The notes under the pieces were generated by a model. That model worked only from the letters and a program-made list of their open reading frames with translations, had not been told where the DNA came from and did no database searches. Made by a program: the position numbers and the translations under genes. From contig JBBPEB010000003.1 of NCBI GenBank assembly GCA_039096225.1, positions 614,001-678,000 of the forward strand: 64,000 nt of DNA, read 5' to 3'. This document shows positions 51,501 to 64,000 of the stretch, piece after piece (positions within the stretch are counted from its first letter, which is position 1; each line of letters starts with the position of its first letter). The stretch is from Blastocystis sp. Blastoise. Its lineage: Eukaryota > Sar > Bigyra > Opalinata > Blastocystidae.

Positions 51501-54500
51501 TGTCAATTTCCTAATAATTTTGTTAATATCCAGTTTGAATATGAACAAGAAGCTATTTACAGAGTTCTTTTAAAAGATATTGCTGCAATTCGGTTACCAA
51601 AAAGAATATATCATATCTCTGAAAGAAGTTCAGAAGACTATAATTTATGTTTATCTCCATCAATATATTCCTTATCTATGTCTATTCAGTATGGTGAATC
51701 AAATTCAGTATCACATATTTATGTTAATAATAAATATTATAGTGAATTTGATCAGAATAATAATGGTTATTTGAATTTCAATCAATTTGCTGATGCATCT
51801 AAAATGCCCATAACTTATTCTTATGATAATATAACTCCTCCTAAACATTGGACTACGAATCTATTTAATGATAATTTATGGTCTACTGTTCCTTCTTCTT
51901 CTTCTCTTCCTGATGTTCCTAATGATAGTATTACTCAATATTATAGAATGCATTATATTATAGATGAAGCAATATATACAGATTATACATTAGATATAAC
52001 TGTATCTACCTATGCTGGTGTGATCATATATATAAATGGTTATGAACTAAGAAGAGTAAATATGGATAATGGTGATAATGTAGAATACAATACATTAGCT
52101 AGCTCTGAATATAATGAATATAAATCATTTAGAACTGCTATCAGTACTTTTATTGATCCAAATATACGTCTTATGGGTGATAATGTTATTGCGATTGAAA
52201 TACATAGATATAATAATATTATTCAACCAAATAATGGATTTTCAATAACAATTAGTTTTATCCATCAAGGAAATTTATCAGTAGAGGGTTCGTGGTCTAT
52301 TAATGCTGAAGCTGATCCTGAATATCCATTAAGTAATTTATATGATAATAATGATAATACGTTCACAAAAGTACTTAATAAATGTTCAAATACTATATTC
52401 ACCTATACATATAATGATGAAACATGCATAGATATAAAATCTTTTTATTTATATTATAACCATGATATGAGTATATCATATAGTCCTGAATCTATTGTAA
52501 TAGAAGGAAGTAATAATAATGGTGCACAATGGGATGAAGTATTTTTAATGGATAAAATGAGTATGAATAAATATTATAAGGAGACATTATATTTAAATAA
52601 ATGTTATAATTCATATCGAATGAGAATTACAAAATGTGGAATAGATACAGAAATTACTGAGAGTAAAAGTGAAATTATGACTATTCTAAATGAACTAGAA
52701 TACTATGATAATGATTATCATGGTTGTGTAGATAGTGAATGGTCTTCAGCTAGATTGAATAAATATTCTTATAAGATTTGTCCTAAAGGATATACTAGTA
52801 ATGCAAAATGTTTATGTGTAGATGACACATTACAAGAAATTGAAGGTGATTCAACATGTATAAAGATGAATCCTTCTGAATTATATTTTGAAGAAACAAA
52901 TATTATTATTAAAAAGAATAATTTCTATGAACAATATTATACAATAGATAGTGTTGATACTGTTATTACTAGTTCTCCTACTCTTCCTGAAGGTATTATT
53001 ATAGATTCTGTAACTCAAAAAATTTATGGTACTCCTACTAGTGTATCTCCTTTAACTACTTATACTCTCTCTTATACTAATAATGAAGGCACTATTGTTG
53101 ACTTATATCAAATCTCTATTACAGTTACGGATATACCATGTTTAGCTGATAATAATTGGCCAGAAACTAACTCTGATTCTACTGCTTCTCTTCCTTGTCC
53201 TCAAGGATATATAAATAATCAACATAGATATTGTAATAATAAAGGTGAATGGGAAGAACCTAATACTAATGAATGTATATTTACTTCTACTCCTTGTACT
53301 GGTACTACATATTATAATGGTAATGAATGTGTAGAATGTATAAATGGTTATGTAACTTCATTAAATGGTAATAATTATTTATGTACTCCTTGTAATGAAA
53401 ATGAAGTTGTTATTAATAATAAATGTTATCCTAGTGGTGCTACTTGTCCTGCTAGTACTATTGATTCCTATTTATATCCTGAAACTGATATATTAAAGAA
53501 TGTTGCTGTTAATTGTACTAATGAGAATCAATATGGCTATTACAAAGTATTTTGTGATTACATATCTGAACCTACTTGGTCTAATGATATTCAGAAAGAT
53601 CTTTGTTGTATGTTTTATTATTATTTTTATTTTTATATTAATATTTATTATTATATTTATTATCATATTTATTATCATATTTATTATCATATTTATTATC
53701 ATCTATAGATCCTCGACCTGTTTCTATTCCTGGTAAAGCTTTAGAATCATTAGATTATTCTATGCAATTAAAGACAACTATTGATGATATTTATTCTTTA
53801 TTAGAATCTTTAGCAAGAACCTTTGTAAATACTTATTCATATCAACTTACAGATCTTCTTCTAACCACAGATTATATAGCTGGTGATGATTCCATTACTT
53901 CTCTTCTTCTTCATGTATATTATGGTTCAAATAGAGATTTCTATTCTACTGATTCTTCTTCTAAAAGACAATTATTTATGAATTCAATCACGAATTATCA
54001 AAATACTCCATTCAGTTCTTCTTCTTCTCTTCTTAATAGTCATGCTACTTTATATGCTGATAAAGAATACTGTCTCTATTCTGATGACCACTATAAAGAT
54101 ATTGAATTGAATAATTATCGTTCATTCATGGTTGAACATGATCAAAAAACTTATGGTACAACATATTTCTGTAAACAAGTTCAATTAAGTTATGTTATAG
54201 TTCCTATAAGAACAGTAAAACAACCAGATGGAAATATAAAAGCATTTGCATTTGTTTTCGATGGCTTCCCACAAAAAATGATTCAACCTGATATATTTAT
54301 TTCTATATATAGATCTATTTTGATATCTAGTAAAGTTCCCTTATCTCAATTAAATAACGTTGGTGTAGATTCAAATGTATATGAATTTGAAGGGGTAACT
54401 ATGTTGGTGTTTATACTTAATATACCAAATGAAGTTTTAGTTGAAAGCGCAACAATTTCCAGTTATTTTGATGAAGATGTATTAAAGAATCAATTAAAGA

Positions 54501-54553
54501 AAATAATTCCTTTTAGTTATACTTCAGTTGAAATTCTGTACCAAGAGATGTAA
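48567..54553 (+). CDS. Very large secreted jelly-roll / He_PIG / Sushi-like surface protein
   Basis: Eight exons (48567-48615, 48675-48891, 48928-49043, 49080-49338, 49450-49512, 49553-49692, 49735-53607, 53709-54553) join to 1853 residues. The signal peptide is MMKFNITILIWMFLAFCVQA. The ectodomain repeats one modular set: jelly-roll units (FIVYVNGIQVY; IYINNHELAAHGF; GVIIYINGYELRRVNMDNGD) and He_PIG Ig-like units (LPTGLTLSSNGILSGTPKEV; LPDGITFNTNTGSIYG; LPEGIIIDSVTQKIYGTP). Discoidin-like segments and Cys-rich Sushi/EGF-like modules lie at about 53150-53600 (CPQGYINNQHRYCNNKGEW). A conserved final domain follows, related to the juxtamembrane part of the protein at 14666-16878. No C-terminal membrane helix was found, so it is probably secreted or peripherally attached. 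Adhesion or prey/host recognition is inferred from architecture only. Confidence 0.85.
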
Positions 54554-56921
54554 TAGAATACTATGATTAGTTCAAATATTATCTCTACATATATATACTA
54601 ATGATTATAGTATTATCTTCTTAAATCATTTCATTATTTATTTTATACACATCTCTTTTATTTATTATGATATTCTTACATTTTTAACTTCATATATATT
54701 TTCTTTAACTCGCATATAAATCTTTTTTCAATATATATATATATATTTAATTCTATATTGTTTGCATATAATAAATTTCTTTATATTTAATTATTAATAA
54801 AAATTACATTAATACATTTACATATACTCTTATATATAAACATACTAATAACTATTCATATTTTATATATTTCATTCTTTTTTTATATATTTTCAGTTGA
54901 AATAGCGATTTTTATTAAATTATATATAAATTTTTATTCATTTTTTATGATGATATTCCTTTATTATTTTATATTTTGTAACTATATCTATATTACCTAT
55001 ATATCATACATATTTTCACATCAATATCTATTATTATTCTTATTATTTATATACATATAGAAACATTATATAATTAATAATACTATTATCATCATACAAT
55101 ATTTCATTTTACTTATTCCCAAATACTATAGATATATCTTGCTGTTTTCTTTCTTGATATACTTCTCTTATTACTCAAAACATAATTCTATCAAGTTTTT
55201 TTATTCATAGAATTCTTGATATTCATATTTAACCTTATATTTCTTTTCTTTTTTAATATATATATCTTTTCATAACAATATAATTATCTATTCTTTTTAT
55301 TATTCGAGATTCAACTCTACTATTTTGTTTTGTTAGTCTCAGTATATATCTTTTTATGAGTTATATTTCATGAATAATTTATATGAAAGTAATAGATATT
55401 AATATATATATTTAATTGAGTTTTTAAGAGATTCACATAGTATTTCTCACTAATTTCACTAATAATTCCTTTTAAAATCAAGATGCTACTATTCTATATG
55501 TTTTTGCTAAAGTAGTTAATAATGGGTTATAACACGTATTCTAATAAGATTTTCATTGACTTAATTCACTTTTTTAAAACTATTTAATTGATATGTTCAG
55601 TTAAACTTAACTTTTATTTACTAATAACTATAGAATTATACCACTAATACAACTATTTTATTATTTTATTGTTGATAATTTTTATAAAACCATTCTTACC
55701 AGTGATATGATAACAAACCGATAAATAATTTTTGTTAAAGAAAGAATAGTTATCTATTTTTTTCATGTTATTATTGTTTATATTATTATCTATAGATTTA
55801 ATTATATATATTTTAGAGAGTAAGTAATCTGTTATATTGTTTTATTTAGAATATATTATACATACCAATAGAATTAAATAGGTTATTTATACATATTAAT
55901 AAGTATATATATATCTATTTTATTTATCATAGAGTTCATAAAAAAATAGTATAATCAAAACATATTGAATATATATTTAAAAATATTAATAAAATATATC
56001 TTTCTTTTAATGATAATATACTTGAGAGAAAGAGTTAAATAAGTAGATTTGTAGAAATAAATTAAATATAAAAAACTTTGAATATCTGTAATGGTATAGA
56101 AAGAAAGAGATTTAGTGATATACCTATTAACAGTACAAATAATACATACAACTTCATATTGCATTTCATTTAATAGAAGAGTTTAAACGCGATTAACACT
56201 AATTATAGTTTAATTTTTATAAAGAAAAGAGTAGATAATTTTAAATATAATAATTAGATTTGAAGAGAGTAGATATATTTAATGTGATTTCACTTCAGAA
56301 CATACGAATAATGTTCCTTTGATAATCATTTCATATATAAAACTATATTTCACATTTTAATAGACATTAAAATGATATTTTAAGCCAAATATCATTCATT
56401 TTTATTAATTTGATTTTTAAAAATATCGTGTTTGAAAGAATAATTAATATATTTGATTGCAACATCACCTTTCTATATAATATTAATAATCTAAACAAAG
56501 TGAATACTTCATTTTAACAATTTGAGTGACATAATTACAACTATTTTTAATTTTATTGAGAATATATATATAATACACCATGGTAGAAACATAAAGAAAA
56601 TCTTATTTTAAGTGAATACAAATAATATGCTTTGAAAAAGTGAATAATATGTTTTCTTTCTGAAATCTTCATGAATCTCAAATAAGTTCATCTGAAAAAG
56701 ACTGAGTAAAAACCGTGGAAACTCTTATTATGTCGAGTCATTTTCTAAATTTTCATGAATACGATCTTTTCGACAAGATATTTATTTAGTTCTAATAATT
56801 CATTCTATTTATTATTTATTAAACAATTCTTAAAGTATTTATTAGTTGTTTATATAAAGATATATCTTTTAAAAATAATAATAACATATTATCCTTCTGT
56901 AATTATAGTTGAATGCAAGTA
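54554..56921. other. Large intergenic region, no gene seen
   Basis: About 2.4 kb of AT-rich DNA with no coding signal. T-rich on the left and A-rich around 56000-56700. The minus-strand frame at 55955-56164 has no recognisable content. Confidence 0.5.
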
Positions 56922-58600
56922 ATGTCTACAACAGAATTTCGATTAACTGAAGATAAATGTATTTGAATATTGTTAAGAAATATTTATTTGATTCTCTAGA
57001 TTTATTTACATTTCAAGATGAGAGTCAAATATGGATTTCAAAAGAATTTATTGAAAAATATCAACAATTACAATTTTATAATATTATTGAGCACTCTGAG
57101 AAATATGATGATGGTACTTATTATGTAGATATGCCTCCTTTTCATATGAATAAAGTGATTCATTTTTTGATGCAAGATAACATGGATGTATTTTCATTAA
57201 ATTTGAAAGATAGTTATGATATATATAAAACACTTATTGAATATTCAGTTACGATTGATAATGAAATACAAAGTGATTTATTATATCATGTAAAGGATAT
57301 ATTTTATAAATATTTGAAAGACAACAATTATGATATATATTATTCATATACCATAGAATCGTGTATGCCTATGGAATTATTCAATTTAGAAAGGAAAGCA
57401 ATATGTTCTAATGGTATATATATATATATATAAATAAATATATATATATAGGATTAATAACTTCACAACGAAAGGATGAATTGTTATATTATTCTCTTCT
57501 TATAAAAATGATGAATATTACTAAAGTTGTAATTATATGTATATATATAATAATATAATATAAATAATAATCATACATAGATGATTATTCTTCGAATATT
57601 CCATTAGAATATATATATCCATCGTGTATAAAAGATATATTCACTTCATTAAAAGAATTAAAGATTATTGGTATATATGTATAATGATATATATATATAT
57701 ATAGTAACAACGCATTATAATAAAACTGAACTATTATTAAATCCAAATAGTGATGAATATATAATGGAATATAATCGCTTATTTTATAAATATGATTATG
57801 AAATAGAGAATCCTGAAGAATATGAATATTATAATGAATCAGAGATGAATGAATATAATAAGATTTCTTGTTTAGATCATAATAAATTATATTATTCACA
57901 TGATTTAATTAATTCCTATAATGAAAAAAGAGATAAGAATGAATTACCTAAATTATATAAATATATTGTTAATGAAGCTATATATACAAAAGAGTATTCA
58001 AATGTAGAAACTAATGAAGAAGAAGAAGATGAATACACATTAGATGATATAGTTATTATTGACTATGATAGTATATATATACTAAAAAATATTTAATTTA
58101 TTATTATTATATAGCTAAAACAAATGATAAAAGATTCATGTAAATAATATATTATTTTTCATTACACATTTTATTCTAATATATTAAATAGTATTGATGA
58201 AGTATATACTAAGCATGGTATATCTCAATTATTACTTCTTCCTTCCTATATGTGTATTTCAAAAATCATTTTAAATGAATATTTATATGATAAAATTGAT
58301 CCTATGTGTTTTATAAAATTATTTGAAGAAGGTGTTTTTGATTCTTTAACTATATTAAGTATTGACTGGAGTATTTTTTTCGTACTAGTATTATTAATAT
58401 TATAATTTTATATAGTTAAGAGTTTAACAAATAAAATTGATGAGAATCTATATAACAAAATAATGATAACTCATATATTTCCTAATGTTACTGAACTTAT
58501 ATATGATGATGAAGATGATAATGATAATGATAGTGATGATAATGATGATGATGATGATGATGAAGATGAAGATGATAATGATAATGATGGTATATATATA

Positions 58601-58632
<32 letters not shown>

Positions 58633-60623
58633 TATAGAATCTTTCCAATTATCTTCAATAAAAAAAGAATGCTTCCCAAAATTACATATTATCAATTACG
58701 ACATTTATATAAGTATATTAATTTATTAATAATTAAAATTATTATTCTTAATTTAGCTACAAAGAATTTTAAGTCTCTATTTCCTGATTATTTAATGTCT
58801 ATGATTGATACTATTCATATAAATAAAATTGATAGTTATGAAAAAGAGGAAATAGTTCTTCGTTTAGATGAAATAGTTTATACTCATTCAATTCATATTA
58901 ATATAAATAGTATAATTATGTATATTATATATTTTTTTACATTTAAGAATATAATACTATATATATAATTTATTATATTTGTTTGCTTATAATATAGATG
59001 ATTTTATTTGTTATCTCCCACATCTAAAAGAGTTATTAGCTAAAAATCTGATTTCAATTGATTATCTTTCACGTATGAAATATTCTTTATTATTTTAATT
59101 GTTAATTGTTAATTTTATATATTTTATAAACTATTCTATATAGTTGATTCTTCTCGTTCTGCTAATATAGATTTGTTTGAGTCTATTGAAAATAATAAGC
59201 AAAATATTGATTGTTTATATATAGAATTTAGAGGTATTTTTAAATAAAGATTATACATATTTATTGTTGATCTATAATAATAATACTAGTATTTATTCAT
59301 TTATAGATGATAAAGATAATGAAGATGATGTCAGAAATGCATTAGAAAGATTCTTAAATACTGATATATTAAAACATTTGAATTATTTATATGTTTCATT
59401 TGATGATGATATAAGTATAGAATATATAACATGGATATCAACAATTTTTAATGATAATACGTTTAATACTATTCATAAATTAGAAATTGATTGTATATTA
59501 TATTATAAAATATATGAATATATATATAGTAAGTTCTATGGAAGAAGACTCATCATCAGAGTATTTAACTATATATGAAAATATAGTAGAGAAATTAATT
59601 TTTAAGGCTTCTATTGTTACAATAAGTAGTAATTATTTATATATATGTAATTATTTTGTTAATAAATAATTTATTCAATTAATTTTTAATTACTATTATT
59701 ATTAGATAGTTTTATGACTTTTATAAATCGATTAATTCCTACAGGTTGTTTCCATAGAACAACTCAATTAAATCTAGGTATATATATTATATGATATAGT
59801 GTTTTACCTATAATATATTACATTTCATCCTAATCTTTTTATGAATTTTAATTTAGATATTGATGATACACCAGATGATAATTTTTGTAAACTATATACT
59901 ACAGATAATTTTCCTCAACTAAAGTCTATCAAGTTTTGTATATATTTTAATAATAATGTTTTTTTTTATTATGAATCATATATATTTATGTATACATATT
60001 TCTTTATATAAAAATAATTTTTTTTAAATAATACATGTATATATAGATGAACGTTACAATATAGAACAGTGGCTAGATTTTATTAAAACATTTTGTAGAT
60101 ATATGAATAATAATAACTTTCTATCTTCAAGTATTGTCCGATTAGGTGGTATGTCATAAATAAAATGATTCTATTCATATTGATTAATATCGTTATTCTA
60201 TAGTCTATGAAGATGATAATTATGATGATTATATTTATGACCCAAATAATTCAATTCTTCGATGTAAATATGATAGTAATTCATTTATAAATACAATTAT
60301 TGGTACCCAAAGTATATATTTTTTTATAATAACATATTATATATATAGATGCAACAATGAGTAAATATGAGATAGAAACATTATTAGAGTGTATTAATGA
60401 AAATAAAACTCAAAATATAAAAAGTTTAGCATTATATATTTATGATGATGAACAATTATCAAAACTTACTAAATGTATTACTACTGGAAAATTTCCTAAA
60501 TTGAAAGCATTGAATTTTTGTTTAGATGATGATATTTCATCTGAACAAGCTAATATCTGCAAACAACAATTAAAGGATTCTTCATTTATTCAGGAAAATC
60601 ACGTGTATTATAAATTTTACTAA
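56922..60623 (+). CDS. BTB-like and leucine-rich protein with 19 exons, nearly all introns in phase 1
   Basis: The first exon (56922-56958, MSTTEFRLTEDK) joins at 57000 to a BTB-like domain: FTFQDESQIWISKEFI, DDGTYYVDMPPFHMNKVIHF. After that many exons of about 60-200 bases follow, several encoding an irregular leucine-rich unit: SLKELKII, FPNVTELIY, CFPKLHIINY, LPHLKELLAK, LKHLNYLYVSF, FPQLKSIKF, FPKLKALNF. One exon holds an Asp-rich run (58507-58588). The last exon ends at a TAA at 60621-60623. Of 18 introns I can place, 17 are phase 1. BTB plus LRR proteins often act as adaptors for cullin E3 ligases, but no cullin-binding motif is visible. The family is unrecognised; exon joins rest on phase and on an unbroken frame. 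Confidence 0.7.
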
Positions 60624-62203
60624 GAATATTTAATTCTTTTGAATATATGATTATTTATAACTTATATTATAATTGTTTTATTTATAAATTTCTTGTCATG
60701 ATTATTCTTCATTTATTAACGTTATATAAAGTATATATAATACTTTATTAATATATCTTCGTGGTTTATTTTAAAACATAAAATATTAATGAATAAACAA
60801 AGTAAATTTCTTATAACATATATACATGCAATATATAATAGAATACTATTTAAGGTTTATTATGAATTTAATTTTATATTATTTATGAAATTTTAATTTC
60901 TTAAATATTTCTAGAGGTTTGCAATTATTAAAACAATAGCTTTAAGAATAGTTAAAAACTGTTTTAATTTGTTTGTATATATAATAAACTAAAGTTAATG
61001 ACTTTCTAGATAAACATTTTAATATATATAATAAGATAATTAATTATATTATATATTTTTTTATTTTAGTTATATTTTTATATAACATTTTAATTCTTAA
61101 ATGCCTTTGATAAATAGTATTAAATAATTAAAACGTATTATTTACCGAATATATTTTTCATTTTCAATATATAATAGTTTATAATGAAGTATTTTCATAT
61201 TTATAATTAATTAAAAATACGATGAATCTAATCACAATTATATTATTATATATTGACAACAAATACATTTTTTAAATTAACACATTGAGAGTAATAAAAT
61301 ATTTTGTGACTTATTATTTAAAATTATTATATTAAAACATTTTTAAACATAGAATATCATTTGAGAATTATGGACTGAATATATTCTAATAACCTTAAAT
61401 GTAATTATTCATGTATGTCTCTACTAATTTAATATATATGTGAAACATATAAATAATATATACTCCTATTACCAATAATATGTTATTGAGTAAAATATCA
61501 AAATAGTTTTATTAATCATACATATAATAATATATTATTTATTTGAATATGATGACTTATAAATTTTAATCAATTATTTTATAAAATATTTGAGAATAAA
61601 ATACTATAAAATAGAAATGGAAGAATAAGAAGAAGGAGATAGGAAAATAAGGAGAGCTTTTTTTGTATCAATAAGTTCTAAAATAGATTCTATTTGAGTA
61701 ATAGATGCACATTTCATAGATATGATATAAAAATAAATAATTATGTATTAAATTCAGTTAGAAATCAGGAATGATTAATAGAAAATGTTACTTTTCATTT
61801 CTATATAAACACTAATTAGCACATTATAAGTATATATATGTACATTATAAATTAAAATAGAAATGCATATGCTTAAAATAAGAGACTTATTAATCAAAAT
61901 GCAAATTGTGCAAGAAATATAAATTCATTAGACATACAATTCTATTTCTAGTATTTTCTATATTTCGAACTAGTATTCAATACATTATTTTAAGTAAAAA
62001 TTTAAGTGAAGATCCACAATGAGTTACCTATTCTTGGAAATTATTGGCATATTTTTGTAGATCATATTGAGTATTAATTATTTTATATACTATTAATAAT
62101 TCTATATGAATAAGAATAGAGTAACGAAGAAAAAAAAAATTAATTGAAAACAAAAATAAACAGGGGAAAGATTTATTTTTCTTTAATTAGCATTATTTCA
62201 TTA
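60624..62203. other. Intergenic region, no gene seen
   Basis: About 1.6 kb AT-rich spacer. An open frame could be extended upstream of the BTB start to 62144, but no ATG is found there. Confidence 0.5.
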
Positions 62204-63124
62204 ATGGTGAAAGAAAAGGTGTTATTTGATATTGATAAATTCAATAGATTGAAGGAGGATATCAGTGTATATGAAGAATTGATGAAAGATGTAGTTAATG
62301 TATTTGGATCAGTGATGAATCTTGGTATACATTCTGGAATGTCAATTAGCAGGCTTATTAAGCATATTGGAGATGATTGTATTGAAAAGGAAGGCGAAAG
62401 TAATGAATTTGAAAAGAAATGTGTTTATGAAAGTAAGAATAATGAGAATATGAAGATGGATATGGATAATAATAATGATAATGATATGGATTTAATACGA
62501 TTTACCAATAATGGTCCTGTATTTCAAATGTCGAAATCTGTTTTAGATACCTTAAAAGGTTCTTTTATTGAAGAACAACGTGATGAAGAATTCAGAGCAA
62601 ATGATGGATCTATATATCTTGATTATCCTGGAAATGATGCCGCTGTTTATATTTTATTAGATTATTTGAATGGAAAGAAAGTCTATTTTGATTCTTTTTG
62701 TTATGAAGAACAATTAGAAATATTAGATTTATTTGAATTTTGTGGATTAGTGATTCCTTTAGAATTAATAGATTGTAGAGAAAGAAGAGATCGAAAGAAG
62801 AAGAAATATGAAGAAGGGGATGAAGTTTCTTTGATTATAAATGGCAATAAGAATGATACTATTAAAGAATATTTGATAAAGAATGACTTATGGAATAATT
62901 ATGTTAAGAATTATAATAATGGATTTGTAGATTATAATCATAAAGATGAAAGTTTATATATGAATAAGAAATATGAATATATTGAGTTTATTACTCAATA
63001 TATGAATAATGGATATATGGATATGAAAGAAGATAAGATAAGTGATATTAATAAAGAAATATTAGAGAACGAAATGGTTGAATTATTTGGTAATAAAGGA
63101 AGAGAAGAAGCAAAAAAGCAATGA
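62204..63124 (+). CDS. BTB (KCTD-type, BTB_2) domain protein, upstream part of a BTB-TLDc locus
   Basis: The ATG at 62204 (MVKEKVLFDIDKFNRLKEDI) gives 306 residues. A helical N-terminus leads to a K-tetramerisation-type BTB at about residues 95-190: LIRFTNNGPVFQMSKSVLDT, LKGSFIEEQ, ANDGSIYLDYPGN, YILLDYLNGKKV. A charged helical tail ends GREEAKKQ at TGA 63122-63124. This TGA overlaps the ATG of the TLDc frame (ATGATG). BTB plus TLDc (with or without a linker) is a known single-protein architecture in many protists and fungi. The two frames may be one broken gene, two overlapping genes, or one gene joined by an unrecognised splice. Confidence 0.8.
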   Translation: MVKEKVLFDIDKFNRLKEDISVYEELMKDVVNVFGSVMNLGIHSGMSISRLIKHIGDDCIEKEGESNEFEKKCVYESKNNENMKMDMDNNNDNDMDLIRFTNNGPVFQMSKSVLDTLKGSFIEEQRDEEFRANDGSIYLDYPGNDAAVYILLDYLNGKKVYFDSFCYEEQLEILDLFEFCGLVIPLELIDCRERRDRKKKKYEEGDEVSLIINGNKNDTIKEYLIKNDLWNNYVKNYNNGFVDYNHKDESLYMNKKYEYIEFITQYMNNGYMDMKEDKISDINKEILENEMVELFGNKGREEAKKQ

Positions 63125-63778
63125 TGGGAAAACCAACTGTATTTATTGATTCAAATATTATTGAAAAGAAACGTTATGAAACTCCCTTAGTAAACTGGCT
63201 TGGTAAAGAAAAGAAATGGAAATTATTATTTAGGTACATATAAATCTTATAATTAATATTAATATATTATATATAGAGCAAGTGAGCATAATTATTTAAG
63301 TGACGAATTCCATAAATATTGTGAAAATAAAGGAGAAACAGTAACTATAATCAAACATATAGGTCACGATGATTGTATTAATATATTTGGAGGATATACA
63401 AATCAAAGTTGGAATAGTTCAAATAGTATATATATATTTTATATAATCATTATCATTTATATAGGTTGGAAACCTTATTCTAAAGAATTCCTCTTTACAT
63501 TAAGTAATGAACATAATATTCCTCCTACTAAATATGATTATATAAATAGTGATAGAAGTTGTGGTATATGTTGTCATTCTTCTAATGGTCCTTATTTCAT
63601 TGGTGGTGATATACATATTTATGATCAATGTCATAGTAATACTTATTCTTATTGTCAAGGAGTTTATTCTAGTGTATGTAATACTCCTCAAAAGTATTCA
63701 TTATTTGTGAATACGAATAACTCTAATTCTAATAATCACTTTTATGTAGAAGATTATGAAGTCTGGGGAAGAGCTTAA
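63121..63778 (+). CDS. TLDc-domain protein, downstream part of the BTB-TLDc locus
   Basis: Three exons (63121-63233, 63277-63425, 63465-63778) join in phase. The TLDc domain begins WKLLFRASEHNYLSDEFHKY and continues CENKGETVTIIKHIGH, INIFGGYTNQSWNSS, GWKPYSKEFLFTLSNEHNI (preceded across the splice by S), to FYVEDYEVWGRA. TLDc proteins protect against oxidative stress or bind and disassemble the V-ATPase. No catalytic residue is known for the family. The start, MMGKPTVFIDSNIIEKKRYE, overlaps the BTB stop codon by one base step. Bases 45770-46407 are a decayed paralogue of this gene. Confidence 0.85.
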
Positions 63779-64000
63779 TATATATATATTATATATTTTT
63801 TTAATCTATTGTGTATTATTTTTTTATTAATGTTTTTATTTATATTCTTTTATTTTTTTTATCTCTTTATTTATGTTTTTTTATATTTTTTTTAAATGTC
63901 AAAACTTATCAGTTATTTTAGTTTTTTTCTATTATAAGCAATGAAACATAAAAAAAATATAATATATAATTATAATAAGAATTGGTAACTTTTTTTATAT
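63779..64000. other. 3' flank of the TLDc gene
   Basis: T-rich sequence with no gene; the window ends here. Confidence 0.5.

Noticed and set aside
58471-58695. Minus-strand Ser-rich frame
   Set aside because: Reverse reading of the GAT (Asp) codon run in the BTB/LRR gene.
62144-62203. Upstream extension of the BTB protein to a TTG at 62144
   Set aside because: Not an ATG; the first ATG in frame is at 62204 and gives a sensible helical N-terminus.

Overview
The window is nuclear DNA from a very AT-rich eukaryote (by eye about four fifths A+T, and more between genes). Most genes are broken by short AT-rich introns. Donors are usually GTATAT, acceptors TATAG, and many introns are little more than (TA)n or (ATA)n microsatellite. 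The genetic code is standard: reconstructed genes end in TAA, TGA or TAG and glutamine is CAA/CAG. Asn-, Asp- and Ser-rich runs are common in proteins. The lineage is not settled by the sequence: an amoebozoan-like or other free-living or anaerobic protist, or an AT-rich early-branching fungus, would all fit. The gene set (CDC48/p97, a BIG-type Sec7 ARF-GEF, ATG5, NECAP, CLPTM1, an UNC93-like transporter, a GT31 glycosyltransferase, a plant-like PP2C, a LYR-motif protein, MORN, BTB and TLDc proteins) says eukaryote with endomembrane traffic, autophagy and probably a mitochondrion or related organelle.

Layout. 31-1116: 3' part of an unrecognised gene. 1736-5574: 17-exon zinc finger/chromo-barrel protein. 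6168-7070: MORN protein. 8712-10225: GT31 glycosyltransferase. 11216-14091: CLPTM1 homologue with a U12-type AT-AC intron. 14666-16878 (minus): type I surface protein. 18089-19352: ATG5. 19922-24552: giant Asn/Ser-rich protein. 24865-26038 (minus): NECAP. 26960-28604: PP2C. 29351-29728: LYR-motif protein. 30339-37902: BIG/Sec7. 38388-40646 (minus): UNC93-like transporter. 40952-44569 (minus): CDC48. 45770-46407: decayed TLDc pseudogene. 47990-48515: TTAA-flanked MITE-like element. 48567-54553: very large secreted paralogue of the surface protein. 56922-60623: 19-exon BTB/leucine-rich protein. 62204-63778: BTB and TLDc reading frames offset by one base.

Genes were joined exon by exon by hand. 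The join was accepted where donor and acceptor phases matched and the joined protein matched a known family or the total length came to whole codons: CLPTM1 614 aa, ATG5 298, NECAP 249, PP2C 347, LYR 97, CDC48 821, chromo-barrel protein 700, large surface protein 1853.

The most notable observations are: a minor-spliceosome AT-AC intron in CLPTM1; an ATG5 whose ATG12-acceptor lysine is arginine; near-exclusive phase-1 introns in the BTB/LRR gene; a CDC48 intron without a GT donor that splits the D2 arginine-finger motif; a pair of paralogous jelly-roll/He_PIG surface proteins; and a TTAA-flanked inverted-repeat element just upstream of one of them. Several neighbours (NECAP, BIG/Sec7, CLPTM1, CDC48, ATG5) work in membrane traffic and proteostasis, but eukaryotic gene order gives no operon meaning.
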